Translations under genes and position numbers: made by a program
Notes under the pieces: generated by a model
What the model saw: only the letters and a program-made list of their open reading frames with translations
Databases searched by the model: none
Told to the model about the DNA's origin: nothing
Shown here: in pieces, positions 1 through 7,049 of the stretch
How positions within the stretch are numbered: the first letter of the stretch is position 1
How the letters are laid out: each line of letters starts with the position of its first letter
From: CALKKN01 sp041571375
GTDB taxonomy: Bacteria > Pseudomonadota > Gammaproteobacteria > Xanthomonadales > SZUA-36
DNA length: 11,591 nucleotides
Assembly: GCA_041571375.1 (NCBI GenBank)
Contig: JBFFUJ010000052.1
Span: 1 to 11,591, forward strand
Direction: 5' to 3'

Positions 1-2429
1 GCGCGCACGTAATCGGACGCTGCAATGATCGGGCCGGCGCGGTCGCGCAGGCACTCTGTCACCCAGGGAATGCGCGACTCCTGCTCCGGGTTGAGGCGGT
101 TCCAGCGGGCGCAATCCACACCGTCGCGCCTCAATTCGGTGAAACTGGTCGCGCTCCATACATCTGTGGCCACGTTGAAATCCTGCTGCAGGATGCTCGC
201 TGCGGCGACGGCCTCCCTGAGGATGGCGCCCGAGCCGAGCAACTGCACCCGCCTGGGCCCCTCGCCGCCTTCCTGCAGCAAGTACAGCCCCCGCCGGATG
301 CCCTCCTCCGATCCCGCCGGCATGGCCGGGTGGGGATAGTTCTCGTTCTCGACGGTGAGGTAGTAAAAGACGTCCTCGCCTTCCCGGTACATGCGCCGCA
401 GGCCGTCCTGTACGATCACCGCGACTTCATAGGCGAATGTTGGATCGTAGGATACGCAGTTCGGGATCATGCCCGACATCAGGTGACTGTTGCCGTCCTC
501 GTGCTGCAGGCCTTCCCCGTTCAGCGTGGTGCGGCCGGCCGTGCCGCCAACCAGGAAACCGCGCGCGCGCATGTCCCCGGCCGCCCAGGCCAGGTCGCCG
601 ATGCGCTGGAACCCGAACATGGAGTAAAAAATGTAGAACGGGATCATCGAAACGCCGTTGCTGGAATAGCTGGTGGCGGCGGCAATCCATGAAGAGATCG
701 CGCCCGCCTCGGTGATGCCCTCCTGCAGGATCTGGCCCTTCTGGTCCTCCTTGTAGAACATCAACTGGTCTGAATCGACCGGCGTGTACAGCTGCCCGAT
801 GGAAGAGTAGATGCCGAGCTGACGGAACATGCCCTCCATGCCGAAGGTCCGCGCCTCGTCCGCCACGATGGGCACGATGCGTTCGGCGATGCGCTTGTCA
901 CGCAACAGGGTCGTCAGCGTGCGCACGAACGCCATGGTGGTGCTGATCTCGCGTTCCCCGGTGGCTTCCAGCAATTTGCCGAAGGCCTCGAGTTCCGGCA
1001 CCTCGAGCGGTTCGACCGCGCGCCGCCGCTGGGGGAGAAAACCGCCCAATGCCTCGCGACGCTCCAGCATGTAGCGCACCTCGTCGCTGTCGGCGCCCGG
1101 GTGGTAATAGGGGACCTGGTCAAGGTCGTCGTCCGCGATCGGCACGCCGAACCGGTCCCGGAACTGGCGAATGGATTCCGTGTCCATTTTCTTCTGCTGG
1201 TGGGTGATGTTCTGGGCCTCGCCCGCCCCGCCCATGCCGTAGCCTTTGACCGTCTTGGCCAGAATCACGGTGGGCAGGCGCTTGTAGCTCATGGCCTCGC
1301 TGTAGGCGGCATAGAGCTTGTGCGGGTCATGCCCTCCCCGGTTGAGCCGCCAGATGTCCTGGTCCGTCATCGTCGCCACCATTTCGAGCAATTCCGGGTA
1401 CTTGCCGAAGAAATGCTCGCGGGTGAACGCGCCGCCCTTGGCCTTGTAAGTCTGGTACTCGCCGTCGACCGCTTCCTCCATGCGTTTGCGCAGCAGGCCA
1501 TGCTTGTCCTTGGCAAACAGCTTGTCCCAGTAAGAACCCCAGATCACCTTGATGACGTTCCACCCCGCGCCGCGGAACACGCCCTCGAGTTCCTGGATGA
1601 TCTTGCCATTGCCCCGCACCGGGCCGTCGAGCCGCTGCAGGTTGCAGTTGACCACGAAAATCAGGTTGCTCAGTTTTTCCCGGCCCGCCAGCGAGATGGC
1701 GCCCAGCGACTCGGGCTCGTCGGTCTCCCCATCACCGAGGAAACACCAGACCTTGCGGTCCGAGGTATCGGCAATGCCCCGGTCGTGCAGGTACTTCAGA
1801 AACCGTGCCTGATAGATCGCCATGATAGGCCCCAGACCCATGGACACCGTAGGGAATTGCCAGAACTCGGGCATCAGCCACGGGTGGGGATAGGAGCTGA
1901 GGCCCGACCCTTCGGACTCCTGCCTGAACCGGTCCAGCTGCTCTTCCGTGACCCGGCCCTCGAGGAAGGCACGGGCATAGATCCCCGGCGATGAATGTCC
2001 CTGGATGTAGACCAGGTCTCCGCCTCCGGGGTGATCGGGGCCACGAAAGAAATGATTGAAGCCCACGTCGTAGAGCGTCGCAGCGGAGGCAAAGCTGGCG
2101 ATGTGACCACCCAGTTCGCCGCCGCGCTTGCTGGCACGCACCACGGTGGCCATGGCGTTCCAGCGGATGATCGAGCGGATTCGGTACTCGAGTTCCGTGT
2201 TGCCCGGATGGCGGGCGCCCTGCGGCGCCGGAATCGTGTTGATGTATGCCGTGGTGGCGTCGTACGGCAGGTGACCACCGGAACGGCGCGTGTAATCGAC
2301 CAGCTGCTCGAGCAGGAAGTGGGCCCGCGTCGGGCCTTCCCTTTCGATGACCGCCTGCAGGGACTCCAGCCATTCCTGAGTTTCCTGCGGATCGGTGTCC
2401 TGTCTGAGTTTTTCGTCTTTCTGGTTCAT
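1..2429 (-). CDS. aceE: Pyruvate dehydrogenase E1 component, homodimeric type (3' end cut by window)
   Basis: This is the thiamine-diphosphate-dependent E1 subunit of the pyruvate dehydrogenase complex, which decarboxylates pyruvate and passes the acetyl group to lipoyl-E2 in the cytoplasm. I read 809 codons without a stop or frameshift. The E. coli protein has about 887 residues, so roughly 80 C-terminal residues lie outside the window. Visible marks are GHSSPG near the N-terminus, the ThDP/Mg motif GDGETDE from residue 232 with its partner NCN at about 261, the active-site-loop His at about 410 (ITHQQKKM), and the cofactor-activating Glu at about 525 (DEARTFGMEG). The similarity to AceE runs throughout, unlike the split alpha/beta E1 type. 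The ATG overlaps the maeB stop as ATGA. A G-rich run 8-12 nt upstream and an AGG directly before the ATG give only a moderate ribosome site, so coupling to maeB is likely. aceF and lpd would be expected downstream, outside the window. Confidence 0.97.
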   Translation of the reverse strand, partial: MNQKDEKLRQDTDPQETQEWLESLQAVIEREGPTRAHFLLEQLVDYTRRSGGHLPYDATTAYINTIPAPQGARHPGNTELEYRIRSIIRWNAMATVVRASKRGGELGGHIASFASAATLYDVGFNHFFRGPDHPGGGDLVYIQGHSSPGIYARAFLEGRVTEEQLDRFRQESEGSGLSSYPHPWLMPEFWQFPTVSMGLGPIMAIYQARFLKYLHDRGIADTSDRKVWCFLGDGETDEPESLGAISLAGREKLSNLIFVVNCNLQRLDGPVRGNGKIIQELEGVFRGAGWNVIKVIWGSYWDKLFAKDKHGLLRKRMEEAVDGEYQTYKAKGGAFTREHFFGKYPELLEMVATMTDQDIWRLNRGGHDPHKLYAAYSEAMSYKRLPTVILAKTVKGYGMGGAGEAQNITHQQKKMDTESIRQFRDRFGVPIADDDLDQVPYYHPGADSDEVRYMLERREALGGFLPQRRRAVEPLEVPELEAFGKLLEATGEREISTTMAFVRTLTTLLRDKRIAERIVPIVADEARTFGMEGMFRQLGIYSSIGQLYTPVDSDQLMFYKEDQKGQILQEGITEAGAISSWIAAATSYSSNGVSMIPFYIFYSMFGFQRIGDLAWAAGDMRARGFLVGGTAGRTTLNGEGLQHEDGNSHLMSGMIPNCVSYDPTFAYEVAVIVQDGLRRMYREGEDVFYYLTVENENYPHPAMPAGSEEGIRRGLYLLQEGGEGPRRVQLLGSGAILREAVAAASILQQDFNVATDVWSATSFTELRRDGVDCARWNRLNPEQESRIPWVTECLRDRAGPIIAASDYVR

Positions 2430-4738
2430 CCTGAAACCCCCGAAGCAGCCGGTTCACCGGCACGGTCTCGTTCATATCTCTGCGCATCAACCACTGCGAT
2501 CGCCGTCATGTTCACCACGCGCCGCACCGTGGCTGAGGGCGTGAGGATGTGCGCCGGCCTGTCGACCCCGAGCAGAATCGGGCCCACCGTGACGCTGCTG
2601 CTCAGCATGCGCGCCAGGTTGAAACTGATATGCGCCGCGGCAATGTCCGGCGCAACCAGCAGATTGGCCCGACCCCGGAGCCTCGAACGGGGAAAGACCT
2701 GGTCACGCAGAGCCTCGTCGAGGGCCATGTCTGCCGTCATCTCGCCCTCGACCTCGAGCTCAGGGGCCCGCTTCTGCAGCAGGGCCAGTGCCTCCTTCAT
2801 CCTGGATGCGCTGGGGTCGCTTTCGCTGCCGAAGGCGGAGTGCGACAACAGGGCCACTTTCGGTCTCATGCCGAATATGCGCATTTTGTCCGCAGCCATC
2901 AATGTAATCTCGGCCACCTGCTCGGCGGTCGGGCTCGAATTGACGTGGGTATCGCAGACAAAGAGCGTGTTTTCCTCGGACGTCAAAGCGCTCATCGAAC
3001 CTGCTATCGGAGAGCCCGGACGCAGGCCGATGACGTCCAGTACGTGCCTCAGTTTGTTGCGGTAGCGCCCTACCACGCCCGTTATCATGGCGTCCGCGTC
3101 GCCTCGACGCACCATCAGGGCGGCGATGACGGCGGTCCGAGTGCGCACGACGGTCTTCGCGATATCGGGCGAAACCCCGTGGCGCTCCATGATCCGGTGA
3201 TAGTCGGTCCAGTAGTCGCGATAACGGTCATCCCGCTCGGGATTGACCAACTCGTAGTCCACACCGCGCCGGATGCGCAGTCCGTACTTTTCGATGCGGC
3301 GCTCCACCACCTCCGGACGGCCGATGAGGATCGGATGGGCGAGCCCATTGTCGACGATGGACTGGACCGCCCTCAGCACCGTGGGTTCCTCGCCCTCCGC
3401 ATAGGCCACCCTCTTCGGGCAACGCCGCGCGGAATCGAACACGGGCTTCATCAGCATGCCCGTGCGGTATACGAAGGCATCGAGTGCCTGTCGGTACGCC
3501 TCCATGTCCTCTATGGGGCGCCTGGCCACGCCACTGTCCATCGCGGCCTGAGCAACGGCCGGCGCTACGCTGGAGAGCAGACGCGGGTCGAAGGGCCGGG
3601 GAATGATGTAGTCCGGCCCGAACTGAAGGGCTTCGTCTTCGTAGGAGAACGCCTCCTTCTGCTGCACTTCCCGGTGGGTCAGTTCGGCCAGGGCCCGGAC
3701 ACAGGCCATCTGCATGGCGTCGTTGATGCAGGTCGCGCACGCATCGAGCGCTCCGCGAAAGATGTATGGGAAACAGAGGACGTTGTTGACCTGGTTCGGG
3801 TAGTCCGACCGGCCCGTTGCGATGATGGCATCCGGCGCTGCCGCGCGGGCATCCTCGGGCAGGATCTCAGGGTCCGGGTTCGCCAGCGCCAGAATAATCG
3901 GCCGGCCGGCCATGGTGGCCACCATGTCCCGGGTCAGGACACCGCCAACCGAAACCCCCAGGAAGATATCGGCCCCCACGATGGCCTCTTCCAGGGTGCG
4001 CATGTCCGTCTCCCGCGCATACGGCAATTTTTCCGGGTCTTCATCCTCGAGCCGGCCCTTGTAAATCAGGCCGGCCCGGTCACAGACCAGGATGTTCTCC
4101 CGCCGGACTCCGAGCTTCACGAGCAGATCGAGACAGGCGATACCCGCCGCGCCCGCCCCGGACGCAGTCAGCCTGACCTTGCCGATCTTCTTGCCGACAA
4201 TCTGCAGTGCATTCAGTACGGCTGCGGCGGTGATGATGGCGGTTCCGTGCTGGTCATCGTGAAAAACGGGGATGCTGAGGCGCTCCTTGAGTGCTTTCTC
4301 GATGCGGAACGCGCCCGGCGCCCTGATGTCCTCGAGATTGATGCCGCCGAAGGTCGGCTCCAGAGCCGCGATGATCTCAATCAGTTTGTCCGGGTCCTGT
4401 TCACTGATTTCGATGTCGAAAACATCGATGTCGGCGAATTTCTTGAACAGGACGCCCTTGCCCTCCATCACCGGTTTGGCAGCCAGCGGCCCGATGTTGC
4501 CGAGGCCCAGAACCGCTGAGCCGTCGGTAATCACGCCGACCAGGTTGCCGCGTGCCGTCACCTCGCGCACGGCCTCGGGGCTTTGATGGATCAGCTCACT
4601 GGCCGCGGCCACGCCCGGGGAGTACGCGAGCGAAAGGTCCTGCCGCGTCGTCAGGGGCTTGGTCGGCGCAATCCTGATCTTGCCCGGCCTGGGGTGGCGG
4701 TGGTACAGCAGGGCGCTTTCTCGCAGCTTGTCGTTCAT
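2426..4738 (-). CDS. maeB: NADP-dependent malic enzyme with C-terminal phosphotransacetylase-like domain
   Basis: This enzyme oxidatively decarboxylates L-malate to pyruvate and CO2, normally with NADP in the MaeB family. The 770 residues match the family length (E. coli MaeB is 759). The malic N-domain has catalytic Tyr39 (LAYSPGVA) and Lys94 (EGKGVLFKK), and metal ligands at Glu136/Asp137 and Asp161/Asp162 (FHDDQHGTA). The Rossmann nucleotide loop GAGAAG is at 194-199, and SDYPNQVNN follows further on. From about residue 430 to 755 there is a Pta-like domain. In studied MaeB proteins it is regulatory, sensing acetyl-CoA, and is not an active acyltransferase. Here the Pta signature is changed to SHSAFGS. 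The start is the ATG 55 nt after pyk. It has no clear Shine-Dalgarno, only a GAG about 11 nt upstream. The stop overlaps aceE as ATGA, tying pyruvate production to pyruvate use. The NADP preference comes from the family, not from visible residues. Confidence 0.96.
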   Translation of the reverse strand: MNDKLRESALLYHRHPRPGKIRIAPTKPLTTRQDLSLAYSPGVAAASELIHQSPEAVREVTARGNLVGVITDGSAVLGLGNIGPLAAKPVMEGKGVLFKKFADIDVFDIEISEQDPDKLIEIIAALEPTFGGINLEDIRAPGAFRIEKALKERLSIPVFHDDQHGTAIITAAAVLNALQIVGKKIGKVRLTASGAGAAGIACLDLLVKLGVRRENILVCDRAGLIYKGRLEDEDPEKLPYARETDMRTLEEAIVGADIFLGVSVGGVLTRDMVATMAGRPIILALANPDPEILPEDARAAAPDAIIATGRSDYPNQVNNVLCFPYIFRGALDACATCINDAMQMACVRALAELTHREVQQKEAFSYEDEALQFGPDYIIPRPFDPRLLSSVAPAVAQAAMDSGVARRPIEDMEAYRQALDAFVYRTGMLMKPVFDSARRCPKRVAYAEGEEPTVLRAVQSIVDNGLAHPILIGRPEVVERRIEKYGLRIRRGVDYELVNPERDDRYRDYWTDYHRIMERHGVSPDIAKTVVRTRTAVIAALMVRRGDADAMITGVVGRYRNKLRHVLDVIGLRPGSPIAGSMSALTSEENTLFVCDTHVNSSPTAEQVAEITLMAADKMRIFGMRPKVALLSHSAFGSESDPSASRMKEALALLQKRAPELEVEGEMTADMALDEALRDQVFPRSRLRGRANLLVAPDIAAAHISFNLARMLSSSVTVGPILLGVDRPAHILTPSATVRRVVNMTAIAVVDAQRYERDRAGEPAASGVSG

Positions 4739-4793
4739 CTCAGATAATGCTCGAAATCCGTGTCAGACAGTTCCGTGACCGTGCACTGCCGGG

Positions 4794-6317
4794 TCAGGTC
4801 AAGGATACCGGCCCCGCCGTTTCCCCGAGGTCCAGGGTGGGCTGAAATTCGGAATATCCCTCCTCGTCCAGCCGAATGAAGCGAAGGGTGTTGGTGCCGC
4901 CCGATTTTCCCATGCGATCGCCCATGGTCACAATGACCCGGTCCCCGGCGGCGAGAGCGCCAGCCTGCCAGAGTTTCCGCACGGCGGACTGTACAACCAG
5001 TTCATCATCGTCGCTCTCCACTTCCTGCCGCACCGGATAGACATCACGGAACATCGACATGCGTCGTCGGCTGTTTTCATTGGGCGAGAAGGCATAGATG
5101 GGCACGGCAGACCGCACCCGGGACAACCACTGGGCGGTCGATCCCGATTCGGTCAACGCGATGATGGCCTGAACCGATACGTTCGTGGCCATGAACATCG
5201 CGGCCATCGCAATGGCCTGGTCGATGCGCTGGAACCTCACGTTCAGTTGCGTGACGGACCCCTCGCGCTCGAAGTGGCGCTCGGCGCCCAGGCTGATGCG
5301 GTTCATTGCCTCGATGACGCGCACCGGATGCTTGCCGATCGCCGTCTCGGCAGACAGCATGACGGCATCGGTCCCATCGATGATCGCATTGGCCACGTCG
5401 AGCACCTCGGCGCGCGTGGGGATGGGATTCTCCACCATCGACTGCATCATCTGGGTTGCGGTGGCCACGATCAGGTTGTGCCGCAGCGCGGTGCGAATGA
5501 TCAGCTTCTGCAGCCCCGGCAACTCCTCGTCACCGATCTCGACGCCGAGGTCGCCGCGCGCCACCATGATCACGTCTGCTGCATCACAGATCTCCTCGAG
5601 ATTCTGGACGGCCTCGGCACGTTCGATCTTGGCCACCAGGGCGGCTTCACTTCCGGCCTTGCGCAGCAGCCGCCGCGCCCTCAACATGTCGTGCTCATCG
5701 CTGACGAAGGAGACCGCCAGGTAATCCACCCCCATTTTTGCCGCCAGGTCGATGTGGGGCAGATCGTCCTCCGCGAGCCCGGCGATGGAAAGTCCACCGC
5801 CTTTGAGATTCAGACCCTTGCGGTCCCGCAGGATGCCGCCGTGCTCCACCCGGCAACGCACATTGCGGCCTTCTACGGCTTCAACGGTCATCGAGATCAA
5901 GCCGTCGTCCAGGAGCAGGATGTTACCCGGATGTACGTCGGACGGGAGCCCCGCGTAGCTCACGCCCACGCGCTCGTGATTGCCAGGCGTCTTCGCGTCA
6001 CCGGCATCGAGCGTAAACACGTCGCCGGGCGCCAGCTCCACGCTGCCCCCCTGGAAGCGCTCGACACGGATTTTGGGGCCTTGCAGATCCGCCAGCAATC
6101 CGACTTCGCGCCCCAGGCGAGCGGAAACCTCGCGAACCTTCTCCGCACGCCGCATTTGGTCCTCAGTAGAACCATGCGACATGTTGAGGCGGAACACATC
6201 GGCGCCCGCTTCGATCATGCGCCCCAGGACGCTGGGATCGTCTGTAGCAGGGCCCAGGGTTGCAATGATCTTGGTGCGGCGCTGGTGCCCAGCCTGGTCT
6301 GCAATGTTGATATTCAT
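4794..6317 (-). CDS. pyk: Pyruvate kinase, PykA type
   Basis: This enzyme transfers phosphate from phosphoenolpyruvate to ADP, giving pyruvate and ATP, the last step of glycolysis. With the start used here it has 507 residues (E. coli PykA is 480). It shows RTKIIATLGPAT at 14-25, the FRLNMSHG substrate loop at 42-49, and a B domain from roughly 86 to 185. Catalytic Lys230 and Glu232 lie in AKIERAE, the metal Asp256 in ARGDLGVEIGDEEL, and Thr288 in TATQMMQSM, followed by the PTRAEV and GTDAVMLSAETA segments. LADLQGPKIRV matches PykA and the potassium-independent clade rather than PykF. About 24 residues follow the conserved GGTNTLRFIRL and form an unusual acidic tail. I chose the ATG at 6317 because it leaves a 13-residue lead before RTKI, as in PykA. 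An ATG 16 codons upstream would place a perfect TATAAT box inside the coding region. There is no Shine-Dalgarno, which fits leaderless initiation. Confidence 0.96.
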   Translation of the reverse strand: MNINIADQAGHQRRTKIIATLGPATDDPSVLGRMIEAGADVFRLNMSHGSTEDQMRRAEKVREVSARLGREVGLLADLQGPKIRVERFQGGSVELAPGDVFTLDAGDAKTPGNHERVGVSYAGLPSDVHPGNILLLDDGLISMTVEAVEGRNVRCRVEHGGILRDRKGLNLKGGGLSIAGLAEDDLPHIDLAAKMGVDYLAVSFVSDEHDMLRARRLLRKAGSEAALVAKIERAEAVQNLEEICDAADVIMVARGDLGVEIGDEELPGLQKLIIRTALRHNLIVATATQMMQSMVENPIPTRAEVLDVANAIIDGTDAVMLSAETAIGKHPVRVIEAMNRISLGAERHFEREGSVTQLNVRFQRIDQAIAMAAMFMATNVSVQAIIALTESGSTAQWLSRVRSAVPIYAFSPNENSRRRMSMFRDVYPVRQEVESDDDELVVQSAVRKLWQAGALAAGDRVIVTMGDRMGKSGGTNTLRFIRLDEEGYSEFQPTLDLGETAGPVSLT

Positions 6318-6323
6318 GGCGCG

Positions 6324-6352
6324 ATTATAGAGGTAATTGGTGACCGCTTCGG
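6324..6352 (-). promoter_or_regulatory. Candidate pyk promoter giving a leaderless transcript
   Basis: A perfect TATAAT box lies at 6329-6324 on the minus strand in an otherwise GC-rich region. If the last T of the box is placed at -7, the +1 position is base 6317, the A of the pyk ATG. No purine-rich ribosome site lies between box and ATG, as expected for a leaderless message. The -35 position at 17-bp spacing reads CCGAAG, which is poor, and there is no TG extension. Activity might therefore depend on an activator; a repeated AAGCGGTCA element covers this position. A chance match is possible. This is inference from sequence only. Confidence 0.4.
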
Positions 6353-6416
6353 CTTGGATTCGCACGCGTGCCGGAACCCAGCGGTTCGGCGCACCGGGCC
6401 CGATGGTTGACCGCTT
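6341..6416. repeat. 9-bp direct repeat upstream of pyk (possible regulator site)
   Basis: TGACCGCTT occurs at 6341-6349 and again at 6408-6416 on the plus strand, 67 bp apart. Read towards pyk it is AAGCGGTCA followed by ACCA or CCA. Relative to the predicted transcription start the copies lie at about -33 to -25 and -100 to -92. The near copy sits on the -35 position of a promoter that lacks a good -35 box. I do not recognise it as the site of a named regulator. Confidence 0.25.
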
Positions 6417-6419
6417 GCC

Positions 6420-7049
6420 TCAGGGGCTCGCGCGATAGGGATAGAGGTCGTAAACGCGGTTGACGGCTGTGAAAATGGCGTCCCGCAGTTGCTGGGCGAC
6501 CTTGTCGTTCGCATCGATCACGGCGACGCCCTGCCAGCTGACGCGATGCTGTTCGGCGTCGACCAGGTCGATGAAAACCGATGCTTCCGTGATTTTCTTT
6601 GGTCGCGACCCCACGCCGACGCCAACCCCCAGGGCCGAACCATACTGGGCACCACCCGGCTGGGCATAGTAGGCACCGCTCATGTATGGCGTGGTATGGG
6701 ATGTCATCCGCACCTTGTCGTCGACGCGAAAGGTAACGTTGATGAGCAAGTCGGGCTCCGGCGCCACCCGGTAGCCCCGCTGTCTCATTTCACGGCCTAT
6801 GGCCTCACGGAACAGTTCGCCGTAGACCGGCGAGTTGTAGCCGCCCTCGATGCCCATGGGCTCGAAGAAATTGTAGCTGCGGTAGACGCTGAAATCGGCC
6901 CCGGGGTCCTCGTCGCTGCGCACTGTCAAACCCGAGGCACAGCCGGCCGCTGCAATGGCGCAGCCAATCATCAGGACGGCGGCCAGCAGGGGCCCGAGCG
7001 CTGAAGCCGCTACGCGGCCCCCGGCGCGCGACGCGAGCGACTCGATCAT
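6420..7049 (-). CDS. DUF4136-type lipoprotein, second copy
   Basis: This is a predicted envelope lipoprotein of 209 residues with no known biochemical function. The hydrophobic signal segment is at about 13-36. Two cysteines could be the lipidation site: Cys30 (MIGC) and Cys37 (AAGC). Cys37 is preferred because it lies exactly six residues before the conserved VRSD block, as Cys28 does in the neighbouring paralog. Both sites are unusual at the -3 position. The residue after Cys37 is Ala, which by the +2 rule suggests the outer membrane. The mature part has VRSDEDPGADFSVYRSY, then a long block shared with the paralog (FREAIGREMRQRGYR, ASVFIDLVD, SWQGVAV), and ends in VNRVYDLYP. The centre is glycine-rich (GVGVGVGS). 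The ATG overlaps the upstream gene's TGA as ATGA. No Shine-Dalgarno precedes it, so translation probably depends on coupling. Confidence 0.88.
   Translation of the reverse strand: MIESLASRAGGRVAASALGPLLAAVLMIGCAIAAAGCASGLTVRSDEDPGADFSVYRSYNFFEPMGIEGGYNSPVYGELFREAIGREMRQRGYRVAPEPDLLINVTFRVDDKVRMTSHTTPYMSGAYYAQPGGAQYGSALGVGVGVGSRPKKITEASVFIDLVDAEQHRVSWQGVAVIDANDKVAQQLRDAIFTAVNRVYDLYPYRASP

Larger units (their letters stand above)
6318..6419 (-). other. Intergenic region upstream of pyk
   Basis: These 102 bases are the second-largest gap in the block. They contain a candidate promoter next to pyk, two copies of the 9-mer TGACCGCTT (plus-strand reading), and a small hairpin at 6370-6390 whose arms are GCCGGAACC and GGTTCGGC around a CAGC loop with one bulged base. 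No run of U follows the hairpin in the transcript, so it does not look like a classical rho-independent terminator. Read-through from the lipoprotein genes into pyk therefore remains possible. Confidence 0.55.

Noticed and set aside
1101..3065. Two long plus-strand frames (297 and 356 codons) opposite aceE
   Set aside because: Both share the aceE codon register and are antisense shadows. The second runs on into maeB out of frame. No family features or ribosome sites were seen.
2549..4519. Very long open frame (656 codons) on the plus strand opposite maeB
   Set aside because: Its codons are in the same register as the maeB codons on the other strand. A stop there needs an A at the third position of a maeB codon, which is rare in GC-rich genes. 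The translation is Arg/His/Gly-rich without recognisable domains.
4739..4793. Promoter or terminator between pyk and maeB
   Set aside because: Only a weak CATTAT is present, with no -35 box at proper spacing and no convincing stem with a U tract.
6318..6365. 16-codon N-terminal extension of pyruvate kinase from an upstream ATG
   Set aside because: PykA proteins start about 10-15 residues before RTKI. The extension has no ribosome site and would translate through a TATAAT box.
6370..6390. Rho-independent terminator after the second lipoprotein gene
   Set aside because: The stem is short with a bulge, and no U run follows on the minus-strand transcript.
5247..6410. 387-codon plus-strand frame opposite pyk
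   Set aside because: Same-register antisense of a strongly conserved enzyme; the product has no recognisable domain.
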